A stretch of DNA of 13,428 nt, from assembly GCF_958350005.1 (NCBI RefSeq), contig NZ_CATWFF010000042.1, forward strand, positions 1-13,428, read 5' to 3'. This document shows, piece after piece, positions 1-7,332 of the stretch (within the stretch, counting starts at the first letter, position 1; every line of letters begins with the position of its first letter). Source of the stretch: an uncultured Megasphaera sp. GTDB taxonomy: Bacteria > Bacillota > Negativicutes > Veillonellales > Megasphaeraceae. A model generated the notes under the pieces. The model saw only the letters and a list, made by a program, of their open reading frames with translations, was not told the origin of the DNA and did not search any database. The translations under genes and the position numbers were made by a program.

Positions 1-1257
1 ATTCTGGCCGTTATGGGCTGTATTATCGCATATCTTGGTGATAATATTGGATCCCGTATTGGCAAAAGAAAAATAAAATTATTTGGTCTGCGGCCTAAAT
101 ATACATCAATTTTGATTACAATTTTAACTGGTATCAGCATTGCGGCCGTTACGCTGGGCGTCATGTCCATTTTATCTGAAAATGTTCGTATTGCCCTGTT
201 TGGCATGCAGCAGTTGCAAAAACAGAAGAATGAGCTGGAAGAACAGCGGCAGCAGCTGCTGCAGCAGGCCCGGGATCTGGGCAGTGAACTGGAAGAGAAA
301 ACCCGTTTAATTGCAGCCAATGAAGAGATGCTGGAAGAGCAGCAGCAGCAGCTTGACGGCAAGAACGAACAAATTCGCCTGATACAATTGGATTTGCAGC
401 AGGCCCAGGAAGCCAGAGATGATCAGGCAAAACAACTTGCCTTCATTCAGTCTGCCCTGGATAAAGCGGCAGTCGATAAGAAACGGGCTGAAGAAGACCG
501 TAATGCAGCTGTAGCAGATAAAGAGCGGATACAGAAGGATCTGGCTATGCTGGAAGGTACGAAACAGCGTATGATGTCGACGATTCAGGCACTGGATAAA
601 CGCATACGCATGCTCAATGAAACGATGACCAATATTCGTGAAGGGACCGTCATGTTTCGTGTCGGTGAAGTCCTGGCCAGCTTTGTACTGACCGGAGGAT
701 TGAGCGAGCAGGAAACAAAGGAAGAATTTAGTCAGGCTATGAGTCAGACCAATACAATGATTTGCCGGTATTTGGGCATTACGGACGACAAAGCGGTGCT
801 GCTGTATATTTCTCCAGATGAATTTAACGCTACTGTTCAGGCTCTGCAGCAGTCGGGGAAAGAGAAAAAGCTGCTTCGCGTCATTGCTGCTGGTAATATC
901 ATGGTTGGCGAACCAGCATTGGTTCATGTGGAAATGTATGATAATCGGCTCATTTATCATAAAGAAGATATTGTATACGAAATGAAGCTCAGTGCAGAAG
1001 AGATCAATGATAATCCGGAATTACAGGTCATGCGATTCCTTCATGAAGTCAATCTGAGAGCGCAGGCAAAAGGGCTGCTGCCCGATCCGCTGACCGGTAA
1101 TGTCGGGGCTCTGACGGCAACGGAAATGTTCGATACGATTTCCCGTATTAAGAATAGTAATGGAGCCGACGTCATCCTGAGAGCCAGAGCATTGAATGAT
1201 ACTTATACGGCAGGTCCTCTCAGCATCGATATTGTTGTTGAACCAGCAGGCTTGTAG
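1..1257 (+). CDS. DUF3084 family membrane/coiled-coil protein, 5' partial
   Basis: Reading frame 1 is open from the first base, and the residues before the first ATG (position 13) continue a hydrophobic segment, so the gene almost certainly begins upstream of the window. At least 418 codons are present. Two N-terminal membrane segments can be seen: one cut by the window edge (ending near AYLGDNIG) and one at about residues 32-54 counted from the ATG at 13. Between them lies the basic loop GKRKIKLFGLRPKYTS, which is typical of DUF3084 proteins. A long Gln/Glu/Lys-rich coiled coil follows (about residues 64-200), then a C-terminal globular domain of about 200 residues. The family's function is unknown; the layout suggests an inner-membrane-anchored protein with a cytoplasmic coiled coil. 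The CAG/CTG-rich DNA of the coiled coil includes a perfect (AGC)5 run at 338-352. The next gene starts 12 bases after the stop, so co-transcription is likely. Confidence 0.85.
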   Translation: MLAVMGCIIAYLGDNIGSRIGKRKIKLFGLRPKYTSILITILTGISIAAVTLGVMSILSENVRIALFGMQQLQKQKNELEEQRQQLLQQARDLGSELEEKTRLIAANEEMLEEQQQQLDGKNEQIRLIQLDLQQAQEARDDQAKQLAFIQSALDKAAVDKKRAEEDRNAAVADKERIQKDLAMLEGTKQRMMSTIQALDKRIRMLNETMTNIREGTVMFRVGEVLASFVLTGGLSEQETKEEFSQAMSQTNTMICRYLGITDDKAVLLYISPDEFNATVQALQQSGKEKKLLRVIAAGNIMVGEPALVHVEMYDNRLIYHKEDIVYEMKLSAEEINDNPELQVMRFLHEVNLRAQAKGLLPDPLTGNVGALTATEMFDTISRIKNSNGADVILRARALNDTYTAGPLSIDIVVEPAGL

Positions 1258-1269
1258 AGGAGTGATTTG

Positions 1270-1683
1270 ATGATAGCTGCTATTGATCCGGGATCAGAAA
1301 AGACCGGCGTGGCATTGATAGACGAAAAGGGAAGCCTGATCTGCAAGGCTATTATCCCTACAGGTGAGCTGAAACAATGGCTGACCAGTACGTATAAAAA
1401 ATGCGCGTTTTCGCATATTGTTATGGGAAACGGAACCAATCACAAACATCTCCAGCCTGTTGCCGAAGCATGGGCAAATCGGCAGGCTGGAGGCATTACG
1501 TTTTCTCTGATCGACGAAAATTACACGACTGTAGAAGGACGAAAATTATATTTTAAATATACACCGCGCCGGGGGTGGAGACGGTTTGTGCCGCTGGCTC
1601 TGCAATATCCGCCGGAGCCGGTAGATGATTTTGTGGCCTGGATTATTGGCCTTCGATATATTAAGACACAACAACATAAATAA
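1270..1683 (+). CDS. RNase H-fold nuclease-like protein (YqgF/RuvC-like)
   Basis: A 137-residue protein. The ATG at 1270 is chosen over the adjacent in-frame TTG at 1267 because GAGGAG at 1257-1262 then lies 7 bases upstream. The N-terminus IDPGSEKTGVAL is the first strand and glycine loop of the RuvC/YqgF RNase H-like fold, with the metal-binding Asp at residue 6. The middle has VMGNGT (51-56) and the IDENYTTVEGR segment (81-91, acidic residues 82, 83 and 89), which resembles the DER-x-T region of YqgF. The C-terminus has PVDDFVAWIIG (118-127), whose two Asp residues fit the last acidic position of the active site. YqgF itself processes pre-16S rRNA and RuvC resolves Holliday junctions. This protein is a divergent relative, so I give no specific substrate or symbol. 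It sits between the DUF3084 and YitT genes with short gaps, as part of one probable transcript. Confidence 0.75.
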   Translation: MIAAIDPGSEKTGVALIDEKGSLICKAIIPTGELKQWLTSTYKKCAFSHIVMGNGTNHKHLQPVAEAWANRQAGGITFSLIDENYTTVEGRKLYFKYTPRRGWRRFVPLALQYPPEPVDDFVAWIIGLRYIKTQQHK

Positions 1684-1696
1684 GGAGGATGATATA

Positions 1697-2536
1697 ATGA
1701 TTGGTTATGGAATGCGCCTAATTGGCTTGGCGCTGGGAGCATTTATTTATACGATTGGCCTGGATGTATTTCTCGTTCCTAATCACGTTATCGACGGCGG
1801 TGTTGTCGGTCTGTCACTGATGGCATCAGAAATAACAGGAATCAGTTTCAGCGTTTTCATTATTGCTCTTAATATTCCCTTTTTCATTTTGGGATTCAGA
1901 AAAATTGGCTCCATCTTTACGTTATTATCCTTGTTTTCAGTCGTAGCCTTGTCTGTCTGGAGCCGGGTCATTCATTATGCCCCCGTTACATCGGATCCGT
2001 TTTTATCGACCATTTACGGCGGCATCATTATCGGCCTCGGCGTAGGCCTGATTATCCGCTGGGGCGGATCTCTGGACGGGACGGAAATCCTGGCAATCAT
2101 TGCTGATAAAAAAACGCCCTTTTCTGTTGGTGAAATCATCATGTTTTTTAATTTGTTCATTCTGGGAGCATCTGGCTTTGTCTTCAGCTGGGACAGTGCC
2201 ATGTATTCGCTGGTAGCCTATTTTATTGCCTATAAAATGATTGACATTGTAACCAATGGCCTGGATGAAATGAAAGGTATTCTTATCGTTACTTCGATGC
2301 ACGAAGAAGTGGCTCACAGCATTACCCATGATATGGGCCGGGCCGTAACGCTGCTCAATGGAGAAGGTGCCTATAAGCGGGCAAAAACGATGGTGCTGTA
2401 CTGCGTCGTATCCCGACTGGAAGTGACCAAAGTCAAGGAAGCAATTCACCGGGTAGATCCTCATTCCTTTGTGTCTATTTTTGATATTAACGAAGCTCAG
2501 GGCGGCCTGTTCAAACGGCGCGTATCACAGCACTGA
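1697..2536 (+). CDS. YitT family membrane protein with C-terminal DUF2179 domain
   Basis: 279 residues. The ATG at 1697 is chosen because a perfect AAGGAGG (1682-1688) overlaps the previous stop codon and lies 8 bases upstream; the frame is open further upstream but without a better start. About five hydrophobic segments cover residues 5-185, with the family-typical glycine-rich stretches around NHVIDGGVVGLS (29-40) and RWGGSLDGTEILA (121-133). The last ~85 residues (from about 194, KGILIVTS) form a soluble alpha/beta domain of the DUF2179 type, with NGEGAYKRAK (221-230) and the ending VDPHSFVSIFDINEAQGG (253-270). YitT proteins are predicted inner-membrane proteins of unknown biochemical role, and the DUF2179 domain is presumed to be a cytoplasmic sensing or binding domain. 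No clear terminator follows; a separate promoter for the next gene begins 12 bases past the stop. Confidence 0.9.
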   Translation: MIGYGMRLIGLALGAFIYTIGLDVFLVPNHVIDGGVVGLSLMASEITGISFSVFIIALNIPFFILGFRKIGSIFTLLSLFSVVALSVWSRVIHYAPVTSDPFLSTIYGGIIIGLGVGLIIRWGGSLDGTEILAIIADKKTPFSVGEIIMFFNLFILGASGFVFSWDSAMYSLVAYFIAYKMIDIVTNGLDEMKGILIVTSMHEEVAHSITHDMGRAVTLLNGEGAYKRAKTMVLYCVVSRLEVTKVKEAIHRVDPHSFVSIFDINEAQGGLFKRRVSQH

Positions 2537-2547
2537 CAGGCGGCTCC

Positions 2548-2575
2548 TTGACATACGCGCAAGATTTGCTATTAT
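2548..2575 (+). promoter_or_regulatory. Sigma-A-type promoter for the YdbC-like gene
   Basis: A perfect -35 box TTGACA (2548-2553) is followed after 16 bases by TATTAT (2570-2575), five of six matches to TATAAT. Transcription would start near 2582, giving a leader of about 60 bases. AGGAGGG (2630-2636) then lies 7 bases before the ATG at 2644. The -35 box overlaps the right arm of an inverted repeat whose left arm lies in the end of the YitT gene (2518-2525/2553-2560). Confidence 0.7.
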
Positions 2576-2643
2576 ATAAACTGATATGATTTACAGGCAA
2601 TGTAAGATAAACAATGATTTTTAGTCTTTAGGAGGGTATATAG

Positions 2644-2874
2644 ATGGCACAGTTGAATTTTAATATTGAAGACATATGCGGTACCTTATCGGAAAATAAA
2701 GATGGCTGGCGCAAGGAACTGACGTATATCAGCTGGAATAACCGGGCGCCTAAATTTGATCTTCGTTCATGGGATCCGGATTATCAGGCTATGACTAAAG
2801 GGATTACCCTGACGAAAGAAGAACTGGAAAAACTTCGCGACGTATTAAACGAAATGGATTTTGATAAATACTAA
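2644..2874 (+). CDS. YdbC/PC4-like single-stranded nucleic-acid-binding protein
   Basis: 76 residues with an excellent ribosome binding site. The sequence resembles the small YdbC proteins of Firmicutes, which belong to the PC4/Sub1 fold: a curved beta sheet (here about residues 8-45, including a KELTYISWNNRAPKFDLRSW-like strand region) followed by one C-terminal helix (about 56-72, TKEELEKLRDVLNEM). Family members bind single-stranded DNA as dimers, and a lactococcal YdbC has been studied structurally. The cellular role is unclear; transcription, replication or repair functions have been suggested for the fold. Here it is a single-gene unit with its own promoter and its own terminator, set between the YitT gene and the fatty acid operon, with no functional link to either that the sequence shows. 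Confidence 0.8.
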   Translation: MAQLNFNIEDICGTLSENKDGWRKELTYISWNNRAPKFDLRSWDPDYQAMTKGITLTKEELEKLRDVLNEMDFDKY

Positions 2875-2883
2875 AGGAGTGTG

Positions 2884-2935
2884 AGTATGCTTTCTGCGAT
2901 TCAATACCATGAATGAGACGAAAGCATACTTTTTT
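2884..2935 (+). terminator. Intrinsic terminator after the YdbC-like gene, enclosing a 9-codon ORF
   Basis: The perfect 11-bp arms AGTATGCTTTC (2884-2894) and GAAAGCATACT (2920-2930) are followed by six T residues (2930-2935). The 25-base interior holds a second 5-bp stem, ATTCA (2899-2903)/TGAAT (2910-2914), so the whole folds as one long hairpin with an internal loop. It lies 9 bases past the stop of the YdbC-like gene and just before the fapR promoter. Oddly, AAAGGAG (2873-2879) plus an ATG at 2887 gives a well-spaced start for a 9-codon ORF ending in TGA at 2914-2916, inside the hairpin. Confidence 0.85.
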
Positions 2936-2943
2936 GCTTTTAC

Positions 2944-2972
2944 TTGCAAAGATACAGGAAACATTATATAAT
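2944..2972 (+). promoter_or_regulatory. Promoter of the fapR-plsX-fab operon
   Basis: TTGCAA (2944-2949) and a perfect TATAAT (2967-2972) are separated by 17 bases. Transcription would begin near 2979, directly upstream of the FapR-type operator, and about 45 bases before the fapR start. It lies immediately after the terminator of the preceding gene, so the operon appears insulated from upstream transcription. Confidence 0.8.
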
Positions 2973-2990
2973 CTCTAGTTGTATGTACTA

Positions 2991-3007
2991 TTAGTACTTG
3001 GTAATAA
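2991..3007 (+). promoter_or_regulatory. FapR operator (autoregulatory site)
   Basis: The 17-base imperfect inverted repeat TTAGTACTTGGTAATAA has half-sites TTAGTAC and GTAATAA (6 of 7 complementary). It closely resembles the FapR box known from Bacillus and Staphylococcus (TTAGTAC half-sites around a 3-base centre). It lies at about +12 to +28 relative to the expected start, where bound FapR would block transcription and malonyl-CoA or malonyl-ACP would relieve it. A second, perfect palindrome GTACTA-T-TAGTAC (2985-2997) overlaps its left half. Confidence 0.8.
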
Positions 3008-3023
3008 ACGTTAAGGTGATGAG

Positions 3024-3566
3024 ATGGTTCGTATAGCAAGAGATAAGCGGCACGTTTTGCTGCAACAGAGAATCGAGCAGAACCCTTTTGTCAATGATGA
3101 AGAATTGGCAGAAGAGTTTTCTGTCAGTGTAGCGACGATCCGTTTGGATCGCATGGCTCTCGGCATACCGGAAATGCGAATTCGCATTAAGAAAAAAGCA
3201 GAAGCGGCGCAGCCTAAGACGAAACAGGACGGGTTTGTCGGTGAACTGGTAGAATGTTCCGTTGGCCATCGCGCGATTTCCATTATGACTGCAACTGAAG
3301 ATATGGTCGATGAAGCCCATATTGTCCGTTCGCAGTGCCTGTATGCACAGGCCCATTCTCTGGCAAGAGCCGTTCTCCATTTGCCCGTGTCCATTACGGC
3401 TGTGGCAAATCTTAAATATAAACAGCCAGTCACTGTAGGTGACAAGCTTATTGCTGTGGCGGAAGTCATTCGCTGCCGCGCGCCGAAGTATTATGTATGG
3501 GTGAAAATACGAAAAAATGCGAAAGAAGTGTTTCGCACAAAGTTTATTATAGAATCTTTAGAATAA
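3024..3566 (+). CDS. fapR: Transcription factor FapR
   Basis: 180 residues (about 188 in B. subtilis). The N-terminal DeoR-like helix-turn-helix spans about residues 5-50, with NPFVNDEELAEEFSVSVATI (20-39) and IRLDRMALGIPEMR, which match FapR recognition-helix sequences. A linker leads to a hotdog-fold effector domain (about 70-180), with GELVE at its start, AISIM, and a long helix containing CLYAQAHSLARAV, corresponding to the LFAQANSLAVAV helix of Bacillus FapR that lines the malonyl-CoA pocket. FapR represses fatty acid and phospholipid synthesis genes until malonyl-CoA or malonyl-ACP binds. The ATG at 3024 follows AAGGTG (3013-3018). As first gene of the operon, preceded by its own operator, it should be autoregulated. 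plsX follows 12 bases after the stop. Confidence 0.95.
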   Translation: MVRIARDKRHVLLQQRIEQNPFVNDEELAEEFSVSVATIRLDRMALGIPEMRIRIKKKAEAAQPKTKQDGFVGELVECSVGHRAISIMTATEDMVDEAHIVRSQCLYAQAHSLARAVLHLPVSITAVANLKYKQPVTVGDKLIAVAEVIRCRAPKYYVWVKIRKNAKEVFRTKFIIESLE

Positions 3567-3578
3567 TGGAGCGTATGT

Positions 3579-4604
3579 ATGAAAATAGCAGTAGACGCCA
3601 TGGGCGGCGATTACGCACCGGAGGAAATCGTACTAGGTGCGATTGATGCCGTCAAAGAGTATGAATTTGACGTCGTCTTAGTCGGCGATACAATACAAAT
3701 TGAGGAAGTGCTGAACAAATATGGCTGGAAAGGCAATGCAAGACTGACTATTTCTCAGGCCAGTGAAGTGATTGGCATGGGAGAACATCCAGCGCAGGCT
3801 ATTCGCAAGAAAAAAGACGCCTCCATTGTTGTGGCTACGCGCCTGCTGAAAGAAGGCCAATGTGATGCTGTAGTAGCCGCAGGAAGCACCGGCGCCGCTG
3901 TTACGGCAGCCCTGCTGGGGCTGGGACGAATTAAAGGTATTGAACGACCATGCATTGCTACGCCGCTGCCGTCTAAAAAAGGCATTACCGTCCTGTTAGA
4001 TTCAGGAGCCAATGCCAACAGTAAGCCCAAGCATCTTGTCGAAGGGGCTATTATGGGCTATCATTATGCTAAGTACATTTTAGGTATTGAAAAGCCGTCT
4101 GTAGGACTTTTGAATATTGGTGAAGAAGCTTCCAAGGGAAATGAGCTGGCTCTGGCAACGTATCCGCTGCTGAAAAAGCTTAAAACCATTTCTTTCTATG
4201 GTAATGTAGAAGGACGAGATATTCCCAAGGGAACTGTTGATGTCGTCGTGTGCGACGGGTTTGTAGGCAATGTCATTTTAAAATTTGGTGAAGGCATGGC
4301 CATGTTTATTATCCGCCTAGTCAGAGAAAGGATCAGAAATGGCGGATTTCTTGCGAAATTAGGCGCCCTGGCAGTATATCCGGCACTGAAATCGCTGAAA
4401 AAACGACTTGATTTTACGGAATACGGCGGTGCGCCGCTGTTGGGAGTAAACGGCAGCTTTATTATCTGCCACGGAAGTTCAAAGGCCAAGGCAATAAAAA
4501 ATGCGATTCGCGTTGCAGCAGAACTTGCACAGCAAGATGTGGTCGGTCATATTCGTAAAAGTATTGAGGAAGAAGAGGTAGAACAGTATGATAGTGAAAG
4601 CTAA
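3579..4604 (+). CDS. plsX: Phosphate acyltransferase PlsX
   Basis: 341 residues, the usual length. PlsX converts acyl-ACP and phosphate into acyl-phosphate, the donor used by PlsY to acylate glycerol-3-phosphate; it is a peripheral membrane enzyme. Family marks are the N-terminus IAVDAMGGDYAP (3-14), GMGEHPAQAIRKKKD (66-80), AAGSTGA (100-106), LDSGAN (140-145), LLNIGEE (177-183) and the VVCDGFVGN segment. The C-terminus is a short acidic tail (EEEEVEQYDSES). GGAG (3568-3571) sits 7 bases before the ATG. The last 17 bases overlap the start of fabH in another frame, which suggests translational coupling. Its position directly after fapR is the standard Firmicute arrangement linking phospholipid synthesis to FapR control. 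Confidence 0.96.
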   Translation: MKIAVDAMGGDYAPEEIVLGAIDAVKEYEFDVVLVGDTIQIEEVLNKYGWKGNARLTISQASEVIGMGEHPAQAIRKKKDASIVVATRLLKEGQCDAVVAAGSTGAAVTAALLGLGRIKGIERPCIATPLPSKKGITVLLDSGANANSKPKHLVEGAIMGYHYAKYILGIEKPSVGLLNIGEEASKGNELALATYPLLKKLKTISFYGNVEGRDIPKGTVDVVVCDGFVGNVILKFGEGMAMFIIRLVRERIRNGGFLAKLGALAVYPALKSLKKRLDFTEYGGAPLLGVNGSFIICHGSSKAKAIKNAIRVAAELAQQDVVGHIRKSIEEEEVEQYDSES

Positions 4605-5580
4605 TGCAGGCGTACTGGGAACAGGGCACTATGTTCCTGAACGGGTCGTTACGAACGCCGATTTGGAAAAAATGGTCGATACGTCGGACGAGTGGATTCA
4701 GGAACGTACAGGCATTCGGGAACGTCATTTTGCTCCAGACGGTGTAAATACATCGGATATGTGCACTATTGCAGCCAAGCAGGCTCTGGATATGGCAGGA
4801 CTTTCACCGGAAGAATTGGACATGATCATTGTCTGCACCTTGACTCCGGATATGACCATTCCTTCGACGGCATGTATTGTTCAGAAAAATATCGGCGCGA
4901 AAAATGCGGCTGTTTTTGATTTGTACGCTGCCTGCTCTGGATTTGCATACGGAGCTATTACGGCGACACAGTATATTCAGAGCGGCATGTGTAAAAACGT
5001 GCTGGTCATTGGCGCAGAAATTCTCAGCCGCTATATGGACTTTACGGACCGCAATACATGTGTCCTTTTCGGCGATGGTGCCGGTGCAGCCGTATTTGGC
5101 CAGGTTCCTGAAGGATATGGCGTCCTCGGCGCAGATATGGGCGCTGACGGAAACGGCGGGAAATACCTTAATATTCCTTCCAGCGGCGTAGCCATTCTTC
5201 CTACTGACGAAGCGAGAGCCAAACATTTGACCTATATTAAAATGGATGGCAAAGAAGTCTATAAATTTGCAGTCAAAGTCATGGGAAGAACGGCAGAAAA
5301 GGCCTTGACCCGCGCCGGCCTTTCCCATGAGGACATTGATTTGCTGATTCCGCACCAGGCAAATATCCGCATTATTCAGTCGGCAGCCAAGCGGCTGCAT
5401 TTGCCGATGGACAAAGTATTTGTCAATATTCATAAATATGCCAATACATCAGGTGCTTCCATTCCCATTGCCATGGATGAAGCCAATCGCCAGGGCAGGA
5501 TGAAGCGGGATGATATTGTGGTGCTTGCCGGATTTGGTGCCGGTCTGACCTGGGCCGGACTGGTCATGAAGTGGTATTAA
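4588..5580 (+). CDS. fabH: Beta-ketoacyl-ACP synthase III FabH
   Basis: 330 residues. FabH starts each fatty acid chain by condensing a short acyl-CoA with malonyl-ACP. The thiolase-fold Cys-His-Asn triad is complete: Cys116 in YAACSGFA, His256 in LIPHQANIRI and Asn286 in KYANTSGAS. The N-terminal GVLGTGHYVPERVVTN and DEWIQERTGIRERH (34-47) are typical of the family. The ATG at 4588 lies inside the plsX coding end, with AAGAGG (4573-4578) 9 bases upstream; a GTG two codons later (4594) is a possible alternative. Substrate preference for straight or branched primers cannot be judged from sequence alone. fabD follows after 25 bases. Confidence 0.96.
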   Translation: MIVKANAGVLGTGHYVPERVVTNADLEKMVDTSDEWIQERTGIRERHFAPDGVNTSDMCTIAAKQALDMAGLSPEELDMIIVCTLTPDMTIPSTACIVQKNIGAKNAAVFDLYAACSGFAYGAITATQYIQSGMCKNVLVIGAEILSRYMDFTDRNTCVLFGDGAGAAVFGQVPEGYGVLGADMGADGNGGKYLNIPSSGVAILPTDEARAKHLTYIKMDGKEVYKFAVKVMGRTAEKALTRAGLSHEDIDLLIPHQANIRIIQSAAKRLHLPMDKVFVNIHKYANTSGASIPIAMDEANRQGRMKRDDIVVLAGFGAGLTWAGLVMKWY

Positions 5581-5605
5581 ACTATACATGCGAGGTGAAG
5601 GGACG

Positions 5606-6547
5606 ATGAAAAAAGCATTTGTTTTTCCCGGACAGGGAGCGCAGAAAGTAGGCATGGTAAAAGACTTATATGATGCCTATGCCGTAGTCAGAGAACTGTT
5701 CGAAGAAGCTGATGATGCATTGGGATTTTCTTTGACAAAACTCTGTTTTGAAGGTCCTGATGAAGAGCTGATGAAAACGTATAATACACAGCCGGCTATT
5801 CTGACGGCCAGCACAGCATGTTGCCGTGTACTGGCTCAGGAAGGCCTGACTCCGGATATTGCCGCCGGTCACAGCTTAGGCGAATACTCTGCACTCGTCG
5901 CTGCTGGATCGCTGTCCTTTGCGGATGCCGTTCGTACGGTCCGGCTTCGCGGGCAGTTCATGCAGGAAGCAGTACCCCTTGGCGAAGGCAGCATGGCTGC
6001 TATTTTGGGGCTGGACGACGATACAATCAAAGAAATCTGTGCCCGTATTTCAGCAGAAGGCGGCGTAGTCCAGGCCGTTAATTTCAACTGCCCCGGCCAG
6101 ACGGTTATTGCCGGAACGGCAAAGGCTGTTGAAACCGCTGTCGGTCAGCTGAAGGAAGCCGGTGCCAAGCGTGCGGTCCTTCTGCATGTCAGTGCCCCTT
6201 TCCACAGCAGTCTCATGGAACCGGCTGCAAAACGGCTTGCCGAAGTACTGGATACGCTGACGATATCTGATGCCAAGATTCCTGTTGTCGCCAACGTGGA
6301 CGGTAAAATTGAAACGGCAGCCAGTGCGATTAAGGCATCGCTGGTTAAACAGGCAGCCAGCCCTGTATTATGGGTGGCCTGCACGAAGACCATGCAGACT
6401 TTTGGTGCTGAAGCGTTTGTGGAAGTAGGTCCGGGAAAGACGTTGTGCGGATTTAACCGTAAAATTGACCGGTCGATTCACAGCGAAAACGTAGAAGATA
6501 TAGCATCCTTGAAGAAAACACTTGAATTTTTCCAGGGGGTTCGATAA
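5606..6547 (+). CDS. fabD: Malonyl-CoA:ACP transacylase FabD
   Basis: 313 residues from the ATG at 5606. An in-frame ATG at 5588 would add six residues but would leave GAGGTG (5592-5597) inside the gene, whereas from 5606 it is a properly spaced ribosome binding site and the protein begins with the conserved AFVFPGQGAQ. FabD moves malonyl from CoA to the phosphopantetheine arm of AcpP. The active-site Ser90 is in GHSLGEYSAL (88-97), Arg115 matches the carboxylate-binding arginine (RLRGQFMQ), and His200 is in SAPFHSSLM. The oxyanion glutamine is in PGQGAQ near the start. The stop is one base before the fabG start, which implies coupled translation. Confidence 0.96.
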   Translation: MKKAFVFPGQGAQKVGMVKDLYDAYAVVRELFEEADDALGFSLTKLCFEGPDEELMKTYNTQPAILTASTACCRVLAQEGLTPDIAAGHSLGEYSALVAAGSLSFADAVRTVRLRGQFMQEAVPLGEGSMAAILGLDDDTIKEICARISAEGGVVQAVNFNCPGQTVIAGTAKAVETAVGQLKEAGAKRAVLLHVSAPFHSSLMEPAAKRLAEVLDTLTISDAKIPVVANVDGKIETAASAIKASLVKQAASPVLWVACTKTMQTFGAEAFVEVGPGKTLCGFNRKIDRSIHSENVEDIASLKKTLEFFQGVR

Positions 6548-6548
6548 A

Positions 6549-7292
6549 ATGCTTTTAACAGGTAAAACTGCGATTGTTACTGGCGGTTCCCGTGGTATAG
6601 GCCGGGCCATTGCCGTTGCCTTGGCTGCCGAAGGCGCCAATGTGGCTGTCATATACGCCGGTAATACGGCTGCAGCGGAAGAAACGCTGAATCTCATTAC
6701 AGAACAGGGGGGCCGGGCTGTTTCCCTGCAGTGTGACGTCTCTGACAGCGCTGCTGTTGCTGATATGGTCAAAGCGGTAAAAGAACAGTTTGGCACCATT
6801 GATATTCTCGTCAATAATGCCGGTATTACCCGGGATGGACTGCTCATGCGCATGAAGGAAAGTGACTGGCAGGCTGTCATTGATACGAATTTAACGGGTA
6901 CATTTTACTGCACAAAGGCTGTTACTAAATGGATGATGAAGCAGCGCAGCGGCTCCATTATCAATATTACGTCTGTTGTAGGACAGACAGGTAATGCCGG
7001 ACAGGCTAACTATGCAGCTGCCAAGGCAGGCGTCATTGGCTTTACCAAATCGGTTGCTAAAGAACTGGCGTCGCGGAATATACGGTCCAATGCCGTAGCT
7101 CCTGGCTGTATTGCAACCGATATGACAGCTGTGCTGGGAGAAGATGTCATAGACGGTATGGTTAGAAATATTCCCTTAGGGCGTGTAGCCCAGCCGGAAG
7201 AAGTTGCTAAAGCCGTCGTCTTCTTAGCATCAGAAAATGCCAGTTATATTACCGGCCAGGTCCTCAATGTGGACGGCGGCATGGTAATGTAA
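6549..7292 (+). CDS. fabG: 3-oxoacyl-ACP reductase FabG
   Basis: 247 residues, a classical short-chain dehydrogenase/reductase that uses NADPH to reduce 3-oxoacyl-ACP. The ATG at 6549 is chosen because AGGGGG (6534-6539) lies 9 bases upstream and the protein then begins at the usual LLTGKTAIVTGG. Visible marks are the nucleotide-binding TGGSRGIG (11-18), NNAG (89-92), Asn114, and the catalytic Ser142, Tyr155 and Lys159 (NITSVVG, NYAAAKAG). The C-terminus ITGQVLNVDGGMVM is the usual FabG ending. It sits between fabD and acpP, which fixes its role as the operon's ketoreductase. A 40-base gap before acpP holds a TATACT hexamer (7303-7308) that might be a weak -10 box. Confidence 0.96.
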   Translation: MLLTGKTAIVTGGSRGIGRAIAVALAAEGANVAVIYAGNTAAAEETLNLITEQGGRAVSLQCDVSDSAAVADMVKAVKEQFGTIDILVNNAGITRDGLLMRMKESDWQAVIDTNLTGTFYCTKAVTKWMMKQRSGSIINITSVVGQTGNAGQANYAAAKAGVIGFTKSVAKELASRNIRSNAVAPGCIATDMTAVLGEDVIDGMVRNIPLGRVAQPEEVAKAVVFLASENASYITGQVLNVDGGMVM

Positions 7293-7332
7293 ATATAGGA
7301 TATATACTCCAGTGAAAGGGGGTGAATTGGAA

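Noticed and set aside
338..352. (AGC)5 trinucleotide run, considered as a phase-variation or repeat element
   Set aside because: It encodes glutamine/serine-type coiled-coil residues in frame within a Gln-rich region; a trinucleotide run would not shift the frame, and similar Gln-rich coding lies around it.
307..960. A 217-codon open frame on the - strand inside the DUF3084 gene
   Set aside because: It mirrors the codon pattern of the coiled-coil region and has no recognisable domain.
4804..5433. A 209-codon open frame on the - strand inside fabH
   Set aside because: It lies wholly antisense to a well-supported fabH with a complete catalytic triad, and the translation has no recognisable domain and an irregular, Cys/His-rich composition typical of shadow frames.
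7293..7332. A separate acpP promoter
   Set aside because: TATACT (7303-7308) is a fair -10 box, but no matching -35 box is present at 16-18 bases, so it is mentioned only as a weak possibility.
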